Source of the DNA: Bradyrhizobium sp. CCBAU 53421
GTDB lineage: Bacteria; Pseudomonadota; Alphaproteobacteria; Rhizobiales; Xanthobacteraceae
Direction of reading: 5' to 3'
Assembly: GCF_015291625.1 (NCBI RefSeq)
Contig: NZ_CP030047.1
Span: 868,001-932,000 of the forward strand
Length of the DNA stretch: 64,000 bases
Shown: piece by piece, positions 44,742-53,751 of the stretch
How positions within the stretch are numbered: the stretch's first letter is position 1
Layout of the letters: the number at the start of each line of letters is the position of its first letter
Notes under the pieces: model-generated
Seen by the model: only the letters and a program-made list of their open reading frames with translations
Told to the model about the DNA's origin: nothing
The model's database searches: none
Made by a program: the position numbers and the translations under genes

Positions 44742-44795
44742 GTTTAGCGACTTATTTAACGTGGCTGCAAGCCGGCCGGCTCAAATCACCACGGG
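44742..44795 (-). ncRNA. SAM-II riboswitch aptamer
   Basis: Read on the minus strand, the element has P1 strands CGTGG and CCACG, the internal GTGATTTGAGCCGGCCGGCT region, and the 3' pseudoknot segment GTTAAATAAGTCGCTAAA. These are the conserved parts of the SAM-II (metA motif) aptamer of alphaproteobacteria. It starts about 150 nt before the metZ start codon. High S-adenosylmethionine should lower metZ expression. Confidence 0.93.
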
Positions 44796-44924
44796 ATAAG
44801 TGCAGCTGATATTCCCTCGCGCCCTTTCCGTCAAGACGGTCATCGGATAACCCCTAAAAGCCCATATATTGGGGCTTGGTGGCCGTTCAGAGTATGATTT
44901 TGGGCCATCTCGAGGGACCTCGCC

Positions 44925-46031
44925 GTGTCGTTCACGCTGGAAGATGAATCCAACGGAATCCTGCCCGACCGCATGATCGCGGAGATGGCGGAGGCCGGCC
45001 TCATCCTGCCCGCCTACGACTTCGTCGAGAGCCAGATCCAGCCGGCAAGCCTTGACCTCCGCCTCGGCGACATCGCCTACCGGGTCCGCGCCAGCTTCCT
45101 GCCGGGCCCCGATGCCACCGTCGCCGAGCGGATCGACCAGCTCAAGCTGCACGAGATCGATCTCTCCGACGGTGCGGTGCTGGAGACCAATTGCGTCTAC
45201 ATCGTCCCGCTGCTGGAGAGCCTGGCGCTGCCGCCGGAGATCGTGGCCGCGGCCAACCCGAAGAGCTCGACCGGACGGCTCGACGTCTTCACCCGCGTGA
45301 TCGCCGACGGCACCCGCCGCTTCGACATGATCGGCGCCGGCTACCACGGCCCGCTTTATGCCGAGATCTCGCCGAAGACGTTTCCCGTGCTGCTGCGCGA
45401 GGGCTCGCGGCTCAGCCAGGTTCGTTTCCGGATCGGCGAGGCGACGTTGAACGCCGACGAGCTCGACGCGCTGCATGCCGCCGAGCGGCTGGTCGATATC
45501 GACGATGCCGATCTCACCCACGGTGTCGCGCTCTCGGTCGATCTCTCCGGCGAGACTTCGGGCGGCTTCGTCGGCTATCGCGCCAAGCGTCACACCGGCG
45601 TGGTCGATGTCGATCGCCGCGGCGGCTATGCGGTCGACGACTTCTGGGAGCCGATCAAGGCGCGGCCCGACGGCAGCCTCATCCTCGATCCCGGCGAGTT
45701 CTACATCCTGGCCTCGAAAGAGGCCGTGCAGGTGCCGCCGGACTACGCCGCGGAGATGGTGCCGTTCGATCCCCTGGTCGGCGAATTCCGCGTGCACTAT
45801 GCCGGCTTCTTCGATCCCGGCTTCGGCTATGCCGGTGCTGGCGGCAAGGGCGCGCGCGCCGTGCTTGAAGTGCGCTCGCGCGAGGTGCCGTTCATCCTCG
45901 AGCACGGCCAGATCGTCGGCCGCCTCGTCTATGAACGCATGCTCGAGCGTCCCGACGCGCTCTACGGCCAGCGCATCGGCTCGAACTATCAGGCGCAGGG
46001 CCTGAAGCTCTCCAAGCATTTTCGCGTGTAA
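44925..46031 (+). CDS. dcd: 2'-deoxycytidine 5'-triphosphate deaminase, long form
   Basis: A 368-residue protein of the long alphaproteobacterial Dcd family, about twice the size of E. coli Dcd. The N-terminal half has QIQPASLDLRLGDIAYRV and NPKSSTGRLDVFTRVIADG, the catalytic-core motif region of dCTP deaminase. The C-terminal half repeats the fold (FDPLVGEFRVHYAGFFDPGFGYA, EVPFILEHGQIVGRLVYERM). It converts dCTP to dUTP for dTMP synthesis. The start is the GTG at 44925 with GAGGG upstream. It is divergent from metZ. Confidence 0.88.
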   Translation: MSFTLEDESNGILPDRMIAEMAEAGLILPAYDFVESQIQPASLDLRLGDIAYRVRASFLPGPDATVAERIDQLKLHEIDLSDGAVLETNCVYIVPLLESLALPPEIVAAANPKSSTGRLDVFTRVIADGTRRFDMIGAGYHGPLYAEISPKTFPVLLREGSRLSQVRFRIGEATLNADELDALHAAERLVDIDDADLTHGVALSVDLSGETSGGFVGYRAKRHTGVVDVDRRGGYAVDDFWEPIKARPDGSLILDPGEFYILASKEAVQVPPDYAAEMVPFDPLVGEFRVHYAGFFDPGFGYAGAGGKGARAVLEVRSREVPFILEHGQIVGRLVYERMLERPDALYGQRIGSNYQAQGLKLSKHFRV

Positions 46032-46061
46032 TTCCGTAGCTCGGATTTCGCGTCATTCTCC

Positions 46062-46171
46062 GCCGTCATTCCCCGCGAATGCGGAGAATCCAGTACGCCG
46101 CGGCCCCTCCATCGACAACGACTGTCTCTGGAATAATGGATCGCCCGATCAAGTCGGGCGATGACACCGAG
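46062..46171. repeat. Rhizobiales palindrome (GTACGCCGCGG / GATCGCCCGATC type)
   Basis: It contains CCGCGAATGCGGAGAATCCAGTACGCCGCGG and, further right, GGATCGCCCGATCAAGTCGGGCGATGAC as arms of the same family as 3413-3520 and 43256-43379, in the opposite orientation. It fills the spacer between dcd and the 351-aa gene. Confidence 0.75.
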
Positions 46172-46235
46172 TGTGTTGGTTGCGCGGTCTCGTCGGCGAT
46201 GACACAGTCCGGCAAACAACAAGCAGGGAGCGAAC

Positions 46236-47291
46236 ATGAGCGCCGCAACAGATTCAGCGCAGCAAGAAGCGCAGTGGCGGAAGTGGCGCAGCGTCGCCGA
46301 TCTCTATCACGCCTTCTTCACCGGACTGATCCTCACCGTGGTCACGCGGCGCGGTACGGCCGACGCCGCCGAGTTCGTCTTCCGCGTGTTTCGCCGTCAG
46401 CAGCAGGAGCGCTTCCTGCCCGGCTTGAAGAAGCTCGGCCTCGACGGCCTGCCGCCGGCGGTCGCCGCCGCGCAGTATCACTACCTCTCCAACTGGATCG
46501 GCGGCGTGCATGTCGAATACATGTACGAGAGTGACCGCAAGGCCTGGATCCGCTATCCGCCGCCGCGCTGGATCTGGAAGGGCACCGCGATCTGTGGCGT
46601 GCCCGGCGAGGTCTCGCGCGCGATGCTGCGCGGCTGGCACGCCAACAATGGTGTCGCACTCGGCGATCTCAGGCTCGGCTTTGTCTGCACCAAGCAGAGC
46701 GTCGATGGACAGGATGGGCTCGAGGGCTATTACTGCGAATACGATCATCCGCTCGAGCTCGACCAGCGCCTGGTGTTCGCGCGCCATCGCGAGGCGCCGC
46801 TGTTCGATCCCAGAACCGCGCCGGCGCTGCCGGTCGACAGCTGGCCGAAGCCGCGGCTGGAGAAGGCCTATCGCAACTACGCGATGGAATATGTGAAGAC
46901 CGCCGCGCCGGTCATCGTGCAGGTGTTCGGGCCTGAGGACGCGAGCTACCTGCTGCATCTCACCGGCAAGCTCATTGGCATGCAGTATTTCGACGAGGTC
47001 GCGCAGGCGCTCGGCGGCAGCCGTGGCCGTGCCGCGGAATTTGCCGCATTCCTGCGCGCGCTGTTCGAGTCGCAGGATGATGTCGCAGAGATCAGCGAGT
47101 CCGAGGGCCAGTTCGAGATCCGCCAGCGGGGCTGGAAGCTGATGGCCGACGTGGCCGATTATCACCCGGCCTGCGCAAACGTGCTGACGGGCCTGTTCGA
47201 AGGGCTGGCCACCGGCTGCGGACGGCATATTCCGGTGCATCTGACGCCCAATGGCGCCGCCGGCGCGCCGTTGGTCTGGTCGATCGGCTAG
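46236..47291 (+). CDS. Unrecognised 351-aa protein
   Basis: I do not recognise the family with confidence. The protein has no signal peptide and no strong membrane segment. The N-terminal half is rich in aromatic residues, with YHYLSNWIGGVHVEYMYESD and RYPPPRWIWKGTAICGVP, and reads like a globular sensor or enzyme. The C-terminal half has VFGPEDASYLLHLTGKLIGMQYFDEVAQ and ends in TPNGAAGAPLVWSIG. GGGAG precedes the ATG. It stands alone between dcd and the MATE gene. The conserved-looking Trp, Tyr and His residues suggest an enzyme, but no catalytic motif can be named. Confidence 0.8.
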   Translation: MSAATDSAQQEAQWRKWRSVADLYHAFFTGLILTVVTRRGTADAAEFVFRVFRRQQQERFLPGLKKLGLDGLPPAVAAAQYHYLSNWIGGVHVEYMYESDRKAWIRYPPPRWIWKGTAICGVPGEVSRAMLRGWHANNGVALGDLRLGFVCTKQSVDGQDGLEGYYCEYDHPLELDQRLVFARHREAPLFDPRTAPALPVDSWPKPRLEKAYRNYAMEYVKTAAPVIVQVFGPEDASYLLHLTGKLIGMQYFDEVAQALGGSRGRAAEFAAFLRALFESQDDVAEISESEGQFEIRQRGWKLMADVADYHPACANVLTGLFEGLATGCGRHIPVHLTPNGAAGAPLVWSIG

Positions 47292-47420
47292 ATCAGGGGT
47301 TCATTCGGGTTCACCTGCAATCGCGCAGGCCCCCCTTGCGTCCCGCGCACGTGGATTTCGCCGCTGCCATGGTAGGGAAACACCATGGCGCGGCTCCCCA
47401 GATCGCGCGTGGGAGTAGAA

Positions 47421-48863
47421 ATGTCCGATCTCGGCCTCGCCGAAATACCTGTCGACGAACAAGAACGACCGCTGCCGCCGCCGGTGACGAGACCGGCGCG
47501 CAACGCGCTGCTCGACGGGCCGATCTTGCGCACGCTGTTGTGGCTGGCGTGGCCGAACGTGATCGCGCTCTCCGCCGGCACCTGCGTGGTGATCGCGGAG
47601 ACCTCCTATATCGGCCGGCTCGGCGTTGAATCGCTCGCGGCGATGGCGCTGGTGTTTCCCTGCGTGATTCTGACCATGACGATGTCCGGCGGCGCGATGG
47701 GCGGCGGCGTCGCATCCGCGATCGCGCGCGCGCTCGGCGCCGGCGAGATCGAGCGCGCCTCGACACTTGCCATGCATGCGCTGCTGATCGGATTGACGTT
47801 CGGTGTCACCTTCATGCTGGGCATGCTGATCTTCGGTCCGCGCCTGCTCGAATTGCTCGGCGGCCGCGGCAACGTGCTGGCGAATGCAATCGCCTATTCG
47901 CAGATCTTCTTCGGCGGCGCGATCCTGCCCTGGCTGATGAACACGATGGCCGGCATCCTGCGCGGCACCGGCAACATGAAGCTGCCGTCGACCATGATCC
48001 TGTCCTCGGCGGTGTGGCAGATCATTCTCGGCGGCACGCTCGGGCTCGGCCTCGGGCCGGTACCGCAATTCGGCATGCGCGGCGTCGCCGCGGGCTCGCT
48101 GATCGCCTATTCGATCAGCATCAGCGTGATGGGCTGGTATCTGTTCTCGGGCCGCGCCCGCGTGAAGCCGAAGCTCAAGGGGTTACGCGTGCAATGGGCG
48201 ATGTTCATCGACATCCTCAGGGTCGGCGCGGTCTCCTGCTTCTCGCCGCTGCAATCGGTCCTGACGATCTCGATCTTCACCCACATGCTGGCGCAGTTCG
48301 GCACCGCGGTGCTCGCCGGCTACGGCATCGGCGCGCGGCTCGAATTCATGCTGACCTCGGTGGCGTTCGCGGTCGGCATCGCTTCGGTGCCGATGATCGG
48401 CATGGCCGTCGGCGCCGAGCGCGTTGCGCGCGCCCGGCGCATCGCCTGGACCGCAGGCACGGTGTCATTCCTTGCGGTCGGCGTGGTCGGCAGCTTCATC
48501 GCCGTCTTCCCAGACCTGTGGGTCAATCTGTTCACCAATGATCCGCATGTGCGGGCGACCAGCCACCAATATCTCTCGACCGCCGCGCCGATGTACGCCT
48601 TCATCGGCCTTGCGATGTCGATGTATTTCTCCTCGCAGGGTGCGGCGAAGGTGCTGGGTCCGGTGCTGGCGCAGACCGCGCGGCTGATCTTCATCGGCGC
48701 CGGCGGTTGGTGGCTGTCGACCCATGAGGCGAGCGCGCAAAACTTCTTCGCACTCGCCGCCGCCTCGATGGGCGTGCTCGGCGTGCTCTCTTGCCTCAGC
48801 GTGATCCTGACGCGCTGGGGCAAGGCTGCGCCGGTCGCCCAGGCGCAACCGGCGCTGTCGTAA
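47421..48863 (+). CDS. MATE-family multidrug efflux protein
   Basis: A 480-residue inner-membrane antiporter with about 12 transmembrane helices. The regions LWLAWPNVIALSAGTCVVIAETSYIG and GTGNMKLPSTMILSSAVWQII, plus GIGARLEFMLTSVAFAVGIASVPM in the second half, fit the two-fold repeat of MATE proteins. I chose ATG 47421, which has GGGAG 7 bp upstream; an in-frame ATG at 47385 would add 12 residues. It would export cationic drugs or metabolites with Na+ or H+. The true substrate is unknown. Confidence 0.9.
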   Translation: MSDLGLAEIPVDEQERPLPPPVTRPARNALLDGPILRTLLWLAWPNVIALSAGTCVVIAETSYIGRLGVESLAAMALVFPCVILTMTMSGGAMGGGVASAIARALGAGEIERASTLAMHALLIGLTFGVTFMLGMLIFGPRLLELLGGRGNVLANAIAYSQIFFGGAILPWLMNTMAGILRGTGNMKLPSTMILSSAVWQIILGGTLGLGLGPVPQFGMRGVAAGSLIAYSISISVMGWYLFSGRARVKPKLKGLRVQWAMFIDILRVGAVSCFSPLQSVLTISIFTHMLAQFGTAVLAGYGIGARLEFMLTSVAFAVGIASVPMIGMAVGAERVARARRIAWTAGTVSFLAVGVVGSFIAVFPDLWVNLFTNDPHVRATSHQYLSTAAPMYAFIGLAMSMYFSSQGAAKVLGPVLAQTARLIFIGAGGWWLSTHEASAQNFFALAAASMGVLGVLSCLSVILTRWGKAAPVAQAQPALS

Positions 48864-48893
48864 GTCTCAGTCCGTCATTCGCGACTCTCACAC

Positions 48894-49026
48894 CGTCATC
48901 CTGAGGAGCGGCCACTTGGCCGCGTCTCGAAGGATGCACGGCCCCGATGCCTCAACAGGCTCGTGGACAAAGCCCGGCCGTCGGCCCTTCGAGACGGCCG
49001 CTTTGCGGCCTCCTCAGGGTGACGGT
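48894..49026. repeat. Rhizobiales palindrome CGTCATCCTGAGGAGCGGCC...CTCCTCAGGGTGACGG
   Basis: The outer arms CGTCATCCTGAGGAG and CCTCCTCAGGGTGACG and inner arms CGTCTCGAAGG and CCTTCGAGACGG form a long cruciform-like element between two convergent genes. It explains the 190-bp gene-free stretch. Confidence 0.8.
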
Positions 49027-49053
49027 GATAAAGCTTTTCGGCCGCCAGCCCCG

Positions 49054-49470
49054 CTACGCCGCGCTCTTCTCCCTGGCCGATTTGGCCTGTGCGGCCTGCA
49101 TCGCCGCCGCGCCGAGATCCATCTGCGCGTCCATGTAGGGCGCGACTTCGTGCGGCAGCACGTCGGCGATCCACACCACCCGGCAGCGCGTATCGCCTTC
49201 GGCAAACACCTGCACCGAGGCGGAATGCTGCTTCAGCCGCTCGCTGGTGATCGCATAGACCAGCCGTTGCCGCTTGTCGTCGCAATCGACCAGCGTCTCG
49301 TGCGCCACGGTGCCGTTACTGAAAGTCACGGTGCGGACGTCGCCGTCGAGCTTGGTGTCGGTGACGAAGCCCGGCACCAGCCGCGTATGCAGCGCGCCGA
49401 AATCGCGCAACGCGTCCCAGACGTGGTCGGCCGGTGCGTCGATCGGGATGTCTTTGTGAATGGAAGCCAT
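49054..49470 (-). CDS. SRPBCC-family protein
   Basis: A 138-residue START-like (SRPBCC) protein. DIPIDAPADHVWDALRDFGA at the N-terminus is the usual opening strand-helix, and VVWIADVLPHEVAPYMDAQMDLG at the C-terminus is the long helix over the ligand cavity. The family binds hydrophobic ligands or catalyses simple polyketide-type reactions. The C-terminal end is Ala-rich. The gene stands alone between repeats, and its ligand is not known. Confidence 0.85.
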   Translation of the reverse strand: MASIHKDIPIDAPADHVWDALRDFGALHTRLVPGFVTDTKLDGDVRTVTFSNGTVAHETLVDCDDKRQRLVYAITSERLKQHSASVQVFAEGDTRCRVVWIADVLPHEVAPYMDAQMDLGAAAMQAAQAKSAREKSAA

Positions 49471-49504
49471 GAGATTGAGTCCTTGGTTGGATGGATGTGA
49501 AGGT

Positions 49505-49626
49505 CGTCATTGCGAGCCACCCGGTCGGCGCAAAGCGCCGCCGGATGACAGGCTCCGCGAAGCAATCCATCCTTCCGCAGGGCGAGAGCATGGATTGCTT
49601 CGTCGCTTCGCTCCTCGCAATGACGG
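49505..49626. repeat. Rhizobiales palindrome CGTCATTGCGAG...CTCGCAATGACG
   Basis: The outer arms CGTCATTGCGAG and CTCCTCGCAATGACGG and inner GCGAAGCAATCCA / TGGATTGCTTCG arms form a classic intergenic element of Bradyrhizobium-like genomes. It fills the spacer between the SRPBCC and VOC genes. Confidence 0.82.
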
Positions 49627-49634
49627 GTTGAGGC

Positions 49635-49994
49635 TTAGGTGCTCACCGCCTCGACATTGTTGCCGTCGGGATCGAGCAGGAACGCCGCGTAGTAGGTCGG
49701 GCTGTAGTCCTTGCGATGGCCTGCCGCGCCGTTGTCCTTGCCGCCGGCCTTCAGGCCCTCGGTGTGGAATGTCTTGATCGCGTCGTGGCTCGGGGCGCGG
49801 AACGCGATGTGGGCGCCGCCTTGCGCGCGGCCCTTGTGCAGATGCAGCCAGAGCGCGGGTTCGCCCTTGGGGCCGAAGCCCGCGCCGCTGTCGTCGCGCG
49901 AGCACAGCACGAAGCCGAGCGGCGCCAGCACCGCGGTATAAAAGCGCACGCTGGCGTCGAGGTCGGCGACGCGCAATCCGATATGGTCGTACAT
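49635..49994 (-). CDS. VOC-family (glyoxalase-like) protein
   Basis: A 119-residue vicinal-oxygen-chelate protein. MYDHIGLRVADLDASVRFYT carries the first metal-ligand His (His4), and FLLDPDGNNVEAVST the last-strand Glu (Glu115). The middle HIAFRAPSHDAIKTFHTEGL has the second His. It could act in aldehyde or antibiotic detoxification; the substrate is unknown. The start is the ATG at 49994; the longer upstream frame belongs to the AraC gene region. It is co-directional with the AraC regulator 56 bp upstream and may be its target. Confidence 0.86.
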   Translation of the reverse strand: MYDHIGLRVADLDASVRFYTAVLAPLGFVLCSRDDSGAGFGPKGEPALWLHLHKGRAQGGAHIAFRAPSHDAIKTFHTEGLKAGGKDNGAAGHRKDYSPTYYAAFLLDPDGNNVEAVST

Positions 49995-50050
49995 GATGGG
50001 GTCTCCAGTCGCTGGGCGCGTCGAGGGACGCGCGGACCGGAGCAACCTAG

Positions 50051-50890
50051 CTATTGCAGCGCAAGGCGTTCTTGGAGAATCTTGCGGTCGCCGCGGGAGG
50101 CCTGGCGGAACTTGAGCGGCGAGGCGCCGGCGGCGCGGTGGAAGCTGCGCACGAAATTGGAGAGATCGCCGAAGCCGACGTCGTAGGCGATATCGGTGAC
50201 CGGGCTGTCGTCGTCGACGAGCCGCCGCGCCGCATGGCGCAGCCGCGAGCGCACGAGATATTGATGCGGGGTAACGCCGAGCACCGCGGAAAACAACCGC
50301 AGGAAATGAAAGGTGCTGAGGCCAGCCTGCTCCGCGGCATCGTCGAGATCGATCTGTTGGTGCGAATTGGCGTCGATCCACAGCGCGGCCTCGACGGCGC
50401 GGCGGCGATCGCGCAGGCCGGCGGTGAGGGGCTTTGCCTTGCGGTCGGACACCAGCTCGACAAGGCGGCTGGCGAGGAGCTGGCCGACCTCGTCGAGGCC
50501 GACGTCGCTGTTGCCAGCTGCCGCCGTTTGGGCGAGCTCGCCGATTACCATCAATTCGGGCAGCGGCGGCACCGAGCCGACCTGCCACACCGTGGTGCGG
50601 TCGCCAATCGTCTCGACCAGCTCCGGGTCGAGGAAGAACGACAGGCATTCGTCGCCGACCACATGGTCGTGCGTGCAGGTGTATTCGTCGCCGGGATGGC
50701 CGACCAGGATCGAGCCTGCCACCAGCTCATGGAAGCGGCCGCGGCAATGGCAGCCGAAGCTGCCACTGCGGACATAGGACACGGAGTGGCAGGCGAACTG
50801 CTCGGCGAATGGTTTGTCGCCGGGCTCCGCCGTGCAGCGAAACTCGTTCACCGTGATGCGATCTCGCTGCAACAGCGTGGTCCGGGTCAT
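50051..50890 (-). CDS. AraC-family transcriptional regulator
   Basis: A 279-residue regulator. The N-terminal part (about 10-130) is a cupin-like sensor domain with [22 protein letters not shown]. The C-terminal part (about 175-275) has two helix-turn-helix motifs: [26 protein letters not shown] and [20 protein letters not shown]. It is encoded just before the VOC gene on the same strand, which is a common regulator-target pair. The effector is unknown. Confidence 0.9.
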   Translation of the reverse strand: MTRTTLLQRDRITVNEFRCTAEPGDKPFAEQFACHSVSYVRSGSFGCHCRGRFHELVAGSILVGHPGDEYTCTHDHVVGDECLSFFLDPELVETIGDRTTVWQVGSVPPLPELMVIGELAQTAAAGNSDVGLDEVGQLLASRLVELVSDRKAKPLTAGLRDRRRAVEAALWIDANSHQQIDLDDAAEQAGLSTFHFLRLFSAVLGVTPHQYLVRSRLRHAARRLVDDDSPVTDIAYDVGFGDLSNFVRSFHRAAGASPLKFRQASRGDRKILQERLALQ

Positions 50891-50899
50891 ACCCCAGAT

Positions 50900-51478
50900 T
50901 TAGGCTTGCGGCCGGGGCCGTGCAACGGGCAGCAGCACGTCGAACAGGGTTTTGCTGGTCGATGACTGGGCGCCTTCGATCGAAAGCAGCCGCCGCTTGG
51001 AGACGCTGCCGCCGTTCGGGGAGATCCGGTCGGCATAGTGGCCCGCCTCCAGCACGCGGTGGCAGGGCACGATGATCATGAAGGGATTGCGGCCGAGCGC
51101 CTGCGCCACCGAATAGACCGCGCCGGACGCACGCAGCGCGCTCGCCACCTCGTCATAGGTCCGGGTCTCGCCGCGGGGAATGCCGCGGACGGTCTGGTAG
51201 ACGCGCTGGTTGAAGGCCGGGATGGCGCTCATGTCGAGCGCAACGCCGGTGAGATCGGCATTGCCGCTGCGCAAGATCGCTGCAATGCCCTCGATCGCGA
51301 CCTCGATCTCCTCGGGAGGCCGCATCTCGCGTGCATCGGGATAGAGCTTGAACAGCCGCTTGCGGGTTTCGATTTCGCGGAACTCGGGAAGCTGGACACC
51401 GGCGACGCCGGCTTCGCCCCATGCGATGCCGCATCGGCCGATTGCCGTGTCGAAAATGGTGTACCCACGCCCCGCCAT
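50900..51478 (-). CDS. ogt: Methylated-DNA-protein cysteine S-methyltransferase
   Basis: A 192-residue DNA-repair protein that removes O6-methyl groups from guanine onto its own Cys139 in the motif IVPCHRV. The helix-turn-helix region FNQRVYQTVRGIPRGETRTY (about 89-108) and the Asn hinge before the active site are present. The length, between Ada C-terminal domain and E. coli Ogt, fits Ogt. The enzyme acts once and then is spent. It lies 9 bp upstream of the AraC gene on the same strand, so it may be co-transcribed. Confidence 0.92.
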   Translation of the reverse strand: MAGRGYTIFDTAIGRCGIAWGEAGVAGVQLPEFREIETRKRLFKLYPDAREMRPPEEIEVAIEGIAAILRSGNADLTGVALDMSAIPAFNQRVYQTVRGIPRGETRTYDEVASALRASGAVYSVAQALGRNPFMIIVPCHRVLEAGHYADRISPNGGSVSKRRLLSIEGAQSSTSKTLFDVLLPVARPRPQA

Positions 51479-51648
51479 GACGCCGCCAACCCCCAGACGC
51501 GATCATAACATCGTCGCGGTCCGGCGCATCCGGAATCTTGACGATTGGTTAAGCATGTTGTGGCCGGCGCTGTGTGACCTCGACAACGTCCGGTCACGCA
51601 TCTTCCAGTCACGCATCTTAAAGGCTTTGCCCGCTATCTGGTCGCGAC

Positions 51649-53199
51649 ATGCTGCTCCAGAAGACGATCGGCGGAACGATGACGGGCACGAGCGTCGAGG
51701 CCGCGCCCGGCAGCGCAGGCATGGTCGTGCGCGCGCGCGGGCGTGTTCACGGGCTCTTCGCGTTGCTGCTGCTGGCGCTGGTGCTGCGCCTTGCGGCCGC
51801 GGTCTGGCCCAACGTGATTTATCCCGACGAGATCTTTCAGTATCTCGAGCCGGCGTGGCGGATGCTTGGCCATGACGGCATCCTGACGTGGGAATGGCGC
51901 GACGGCATTCGCGGCTGGTTCCTGCCGACATTGATGGCCGGGCCGGTTGCGCTCGGTGATGCCATCGCGCCCGGCGGCGCGGGCGCCTTCCTGGTGCCGC
52001 GCCTGATCGCCGCATGCGCCTCGCTGTCGATCGTGGTCAGCGCCTGGTTGTTTGGCGCGCGGGTGTCGCGAACCCATGCCGTCGTCACGGCCTTCGCGGC
52101 CGCGACCTGGTTCGAACTGATCATGCTCGCGCCACACACATTGGGTGAGCCGCTGGCGGCCGCGCTCATCGTTCCGGCGGCGCTGTTGATCACCGATGGT
52201 ACGTCGCCGCGGCGTCTCGCGATTGGCGGTGCGCTGCTCGCCTTCGCCTTTGTCTGCCGCTTCCAGTATGCGCCGGCGATCGCCGTGCTGGCCTTCGGGG
52301 CGTGCTGGACACGCTGGCGAAACCTGGTTCCGATGGTCGCCGGCGGGCTCGTTGCGTTGCTGCTCGCCGCCGCGATCGACCTTGCGCATGGCGCCGTGCC
52401 GTTCGCCTGGCTGATCGGCAATATCAGGGAAAACCTGGTCCACGATCGCGCCATCGAATTCGGCGTGTCGCCGCCCTCGGCCTATCTGATCGACTTCCTG
52501 ACCGTGTGGTCGATAGCGATCCTGCTTCCGCTCGCTGCGATCTGGCGCGGCTGGCGGCACGCGCCGCTGCTGCTGGCCGTGGCGCTCGTCAACCTCGTCT
52601 TCCACAGCCTGATCGTGCACAAGGAATACCGCTTCGTCTTCCTGTCGGTGGCGCTGTTCACCATCGTCGCGGCGCTGGGCTCGGCCGATTGGGTGCAATG
52701 GCTGCGCGCGAAGGCTACGTGGCGGCGCTGGGCAATGCCGATCGTGCTCGGCGGCTGGGCGCTGCTGTCGGTGGCGCTGGCCGGCGCCAGCGACGGGATG
52801 CGCGAGTACTGGACGCGCGGCGTCGGCGCGGCGCGGCTTGCCGCCGAACTGCGCAGCGATCCGCAGCTGTGCGGCCTTGCGCTCTACAACGTTCGTTTCC
52901 AGCAATTGCCGGGGCGGGAGCGATTGGTCGGCCCGGCGCCGCTCTATGCGCTTGCGCCCGCCGATCCGATCGCCGAGCTGATCCTGCTACCTCTGCTGCT
53001 GCAGGCGACCAGGCCGGCCTTCAACCGCATCCTCGCGCGACCCGAGGCCGCAGCCGATCTGCCGGCGGATTTCTCGCGGCAGAGCTGTGCACGCGTCGGC
53101 TTCAGCGAAGCCTGCATCTATGCGCGCGGCGGGAGCTGCGACGCATCCGCTGCTGCCTCCTTTGTGATCAATGACGTGCTTGTGAGGATGGGCCAGTAG
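51649..53199 (+). CDS. GT22-like membrane glycosyltransferase (mannosyltransferase-like)
   Basis: A 516-residue inner-membrane protein of the GT-C superfamily. The catalytic-loop motif YPDEIFQYLEPAWRMLGHDG (residues about 59-78) carries the Asp-Glu pair, and HKEYRFVFL (about 324) is the GT22 (Alg9/PIG-B-like) signature. About ten hydrophobic segments follow. It would transfer a sugar from a polyprenyl phosphate donor to a lipid or cell-surface acceptor. The start may be ATG 51649 or 51679. No glycan-assembly genes are adjacent, so the acceptor is unknown. Confidence 0.82.
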   Translation: MLLQKTIGGTMTGTSVEAAPGSAGMVVRARGRVHGLFALLLLALVLRLAAAVWPNVIYPDEIFQYLEPAWRMLGHDGILTWEWRDGIRGWFLPTLMAGPVALGDAIAPGGAGAFLVPRLIAACASLSIVVSAWLFGARVSRTHAVVTAFAAATWFELIMLAPHTLGEPLAAALIVPAALLITDGTSPRRLAIGGALLAFAFVCRFQYAPAIAVLAFGACWTRWRNLVPMVAGGLVALLLAAAIDLAHGAVPFAWLIGNIRENLVHDRAIEFGVSPPSAYLIDFLTVWSIAILLPLAAIWRGWRHAPLLLAVALVNLVFHSLIVHKEYRFVFLSVALFTIVAALGSADWVQWLRAKATWRRWAMPIVLGGWALLSVALAGASDGMREYWTRGVGAARLAAELRSDPQLCGLALYNVRFQQLPGRERLVGPAPLYALAPADPIAELILLPLLLQATRPAFNRILARPEAAADLPADFSRQSCARVGFSEACIYARGGSCDASAAASFVINDVLVRMGQ

Positions 53200-53306
53200 C
53201 GGCGACGGCGCGGGGATCGGCGCCAATGCGCGCTTGATCCCCAGCCACGGGCCGGGCTATGGTCCGGCGGTCGCAGCCGTGAGGGCGACCTCAAGCAATT
53301 GAGATC

Positions 53307-53380
53307 GCGGGCGTAGTTCAATGGTAGAACGGCAGCTTCCCAAGCTGCATACGAGGGTTCGATTCCCTTCGCCCGCTCCA
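53307..53380 (+). tRNA. tRNA-Gly (anticodon CCC)
   Basis: A complete cloverleaf of 74 nt with the acceptor stem GCGGGCG/CGCCCGC, a D arm GTAGTTCAATGGTAGAAC, the anticodon stem GCAGC/GCTGC around TTCCCAA, a T arm with GGTTCGATTCC and the encoded CCA end. The anticodon at positions 34-36 is CCC, reading GGG glycine codons. It is a single gene, not in a cluster. Confidence 0.96.
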
Positions 53381-53456
53381 GCCCCAAGGCCAAATCGCGC
53401 GGGACAGTCTTGTCGGCGAGACGATGCATTGTCGCGGCAATCGCAGGAGACATGAC

Positions 53457-53708
53457 GTGAGGTTGCTTGGAGCGCTGCTGCTCGCGCTGGGCGCGCTTTG
53501 CATGACGAAGCCGGCATCCGCACAAATGTACGATCCTCGCTATCCGGTCTGCATGCATGTTTACGGGGAACTGGTCGGCGATCGAATGGATTGTATCTTC
53601 GCGTCGATAAGGCAGTGTCAGGCCAGCGCCGTGGGGATTCCGGCAACTTGCCTGGTCAATCCCTTCTATGCGCCGAGACCGGCGCATCCCGGCAGGCCTG
53701 AACGATGA
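53457..53708 (+). CDS. DUF3551 small secreted protein
   Basis: An 83-residue exported protein of the DUF3551 family, common in Bradyrhizobium. The GTG start at 53457 with AGGAGA upstream gives a compact signal peptide (VRLLGALLLALGALCMTKPASA). The mature part has the family cysteines in YPVCMHVYG, DRMDCIFASIRQC and PATCLVNPFY, probably forming two disulfides in the periplasm. A Pro-rich tail ends the protein. Its function is unknown. It follows tRNA-Gly directly. Confidence 0.85.
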   Translation: MRLLGALLLALGALCMTKPASAQMYDPRYPVCMHVYGELVGDRMDCIFASIRQCQASAVGIPATCLVNPFYAPRPAHPGRPER

Positions 53709-53751
53709 CTTTTCCCGCTCGTATCGGCGAGCGTTCATTTGAGATCAACGC

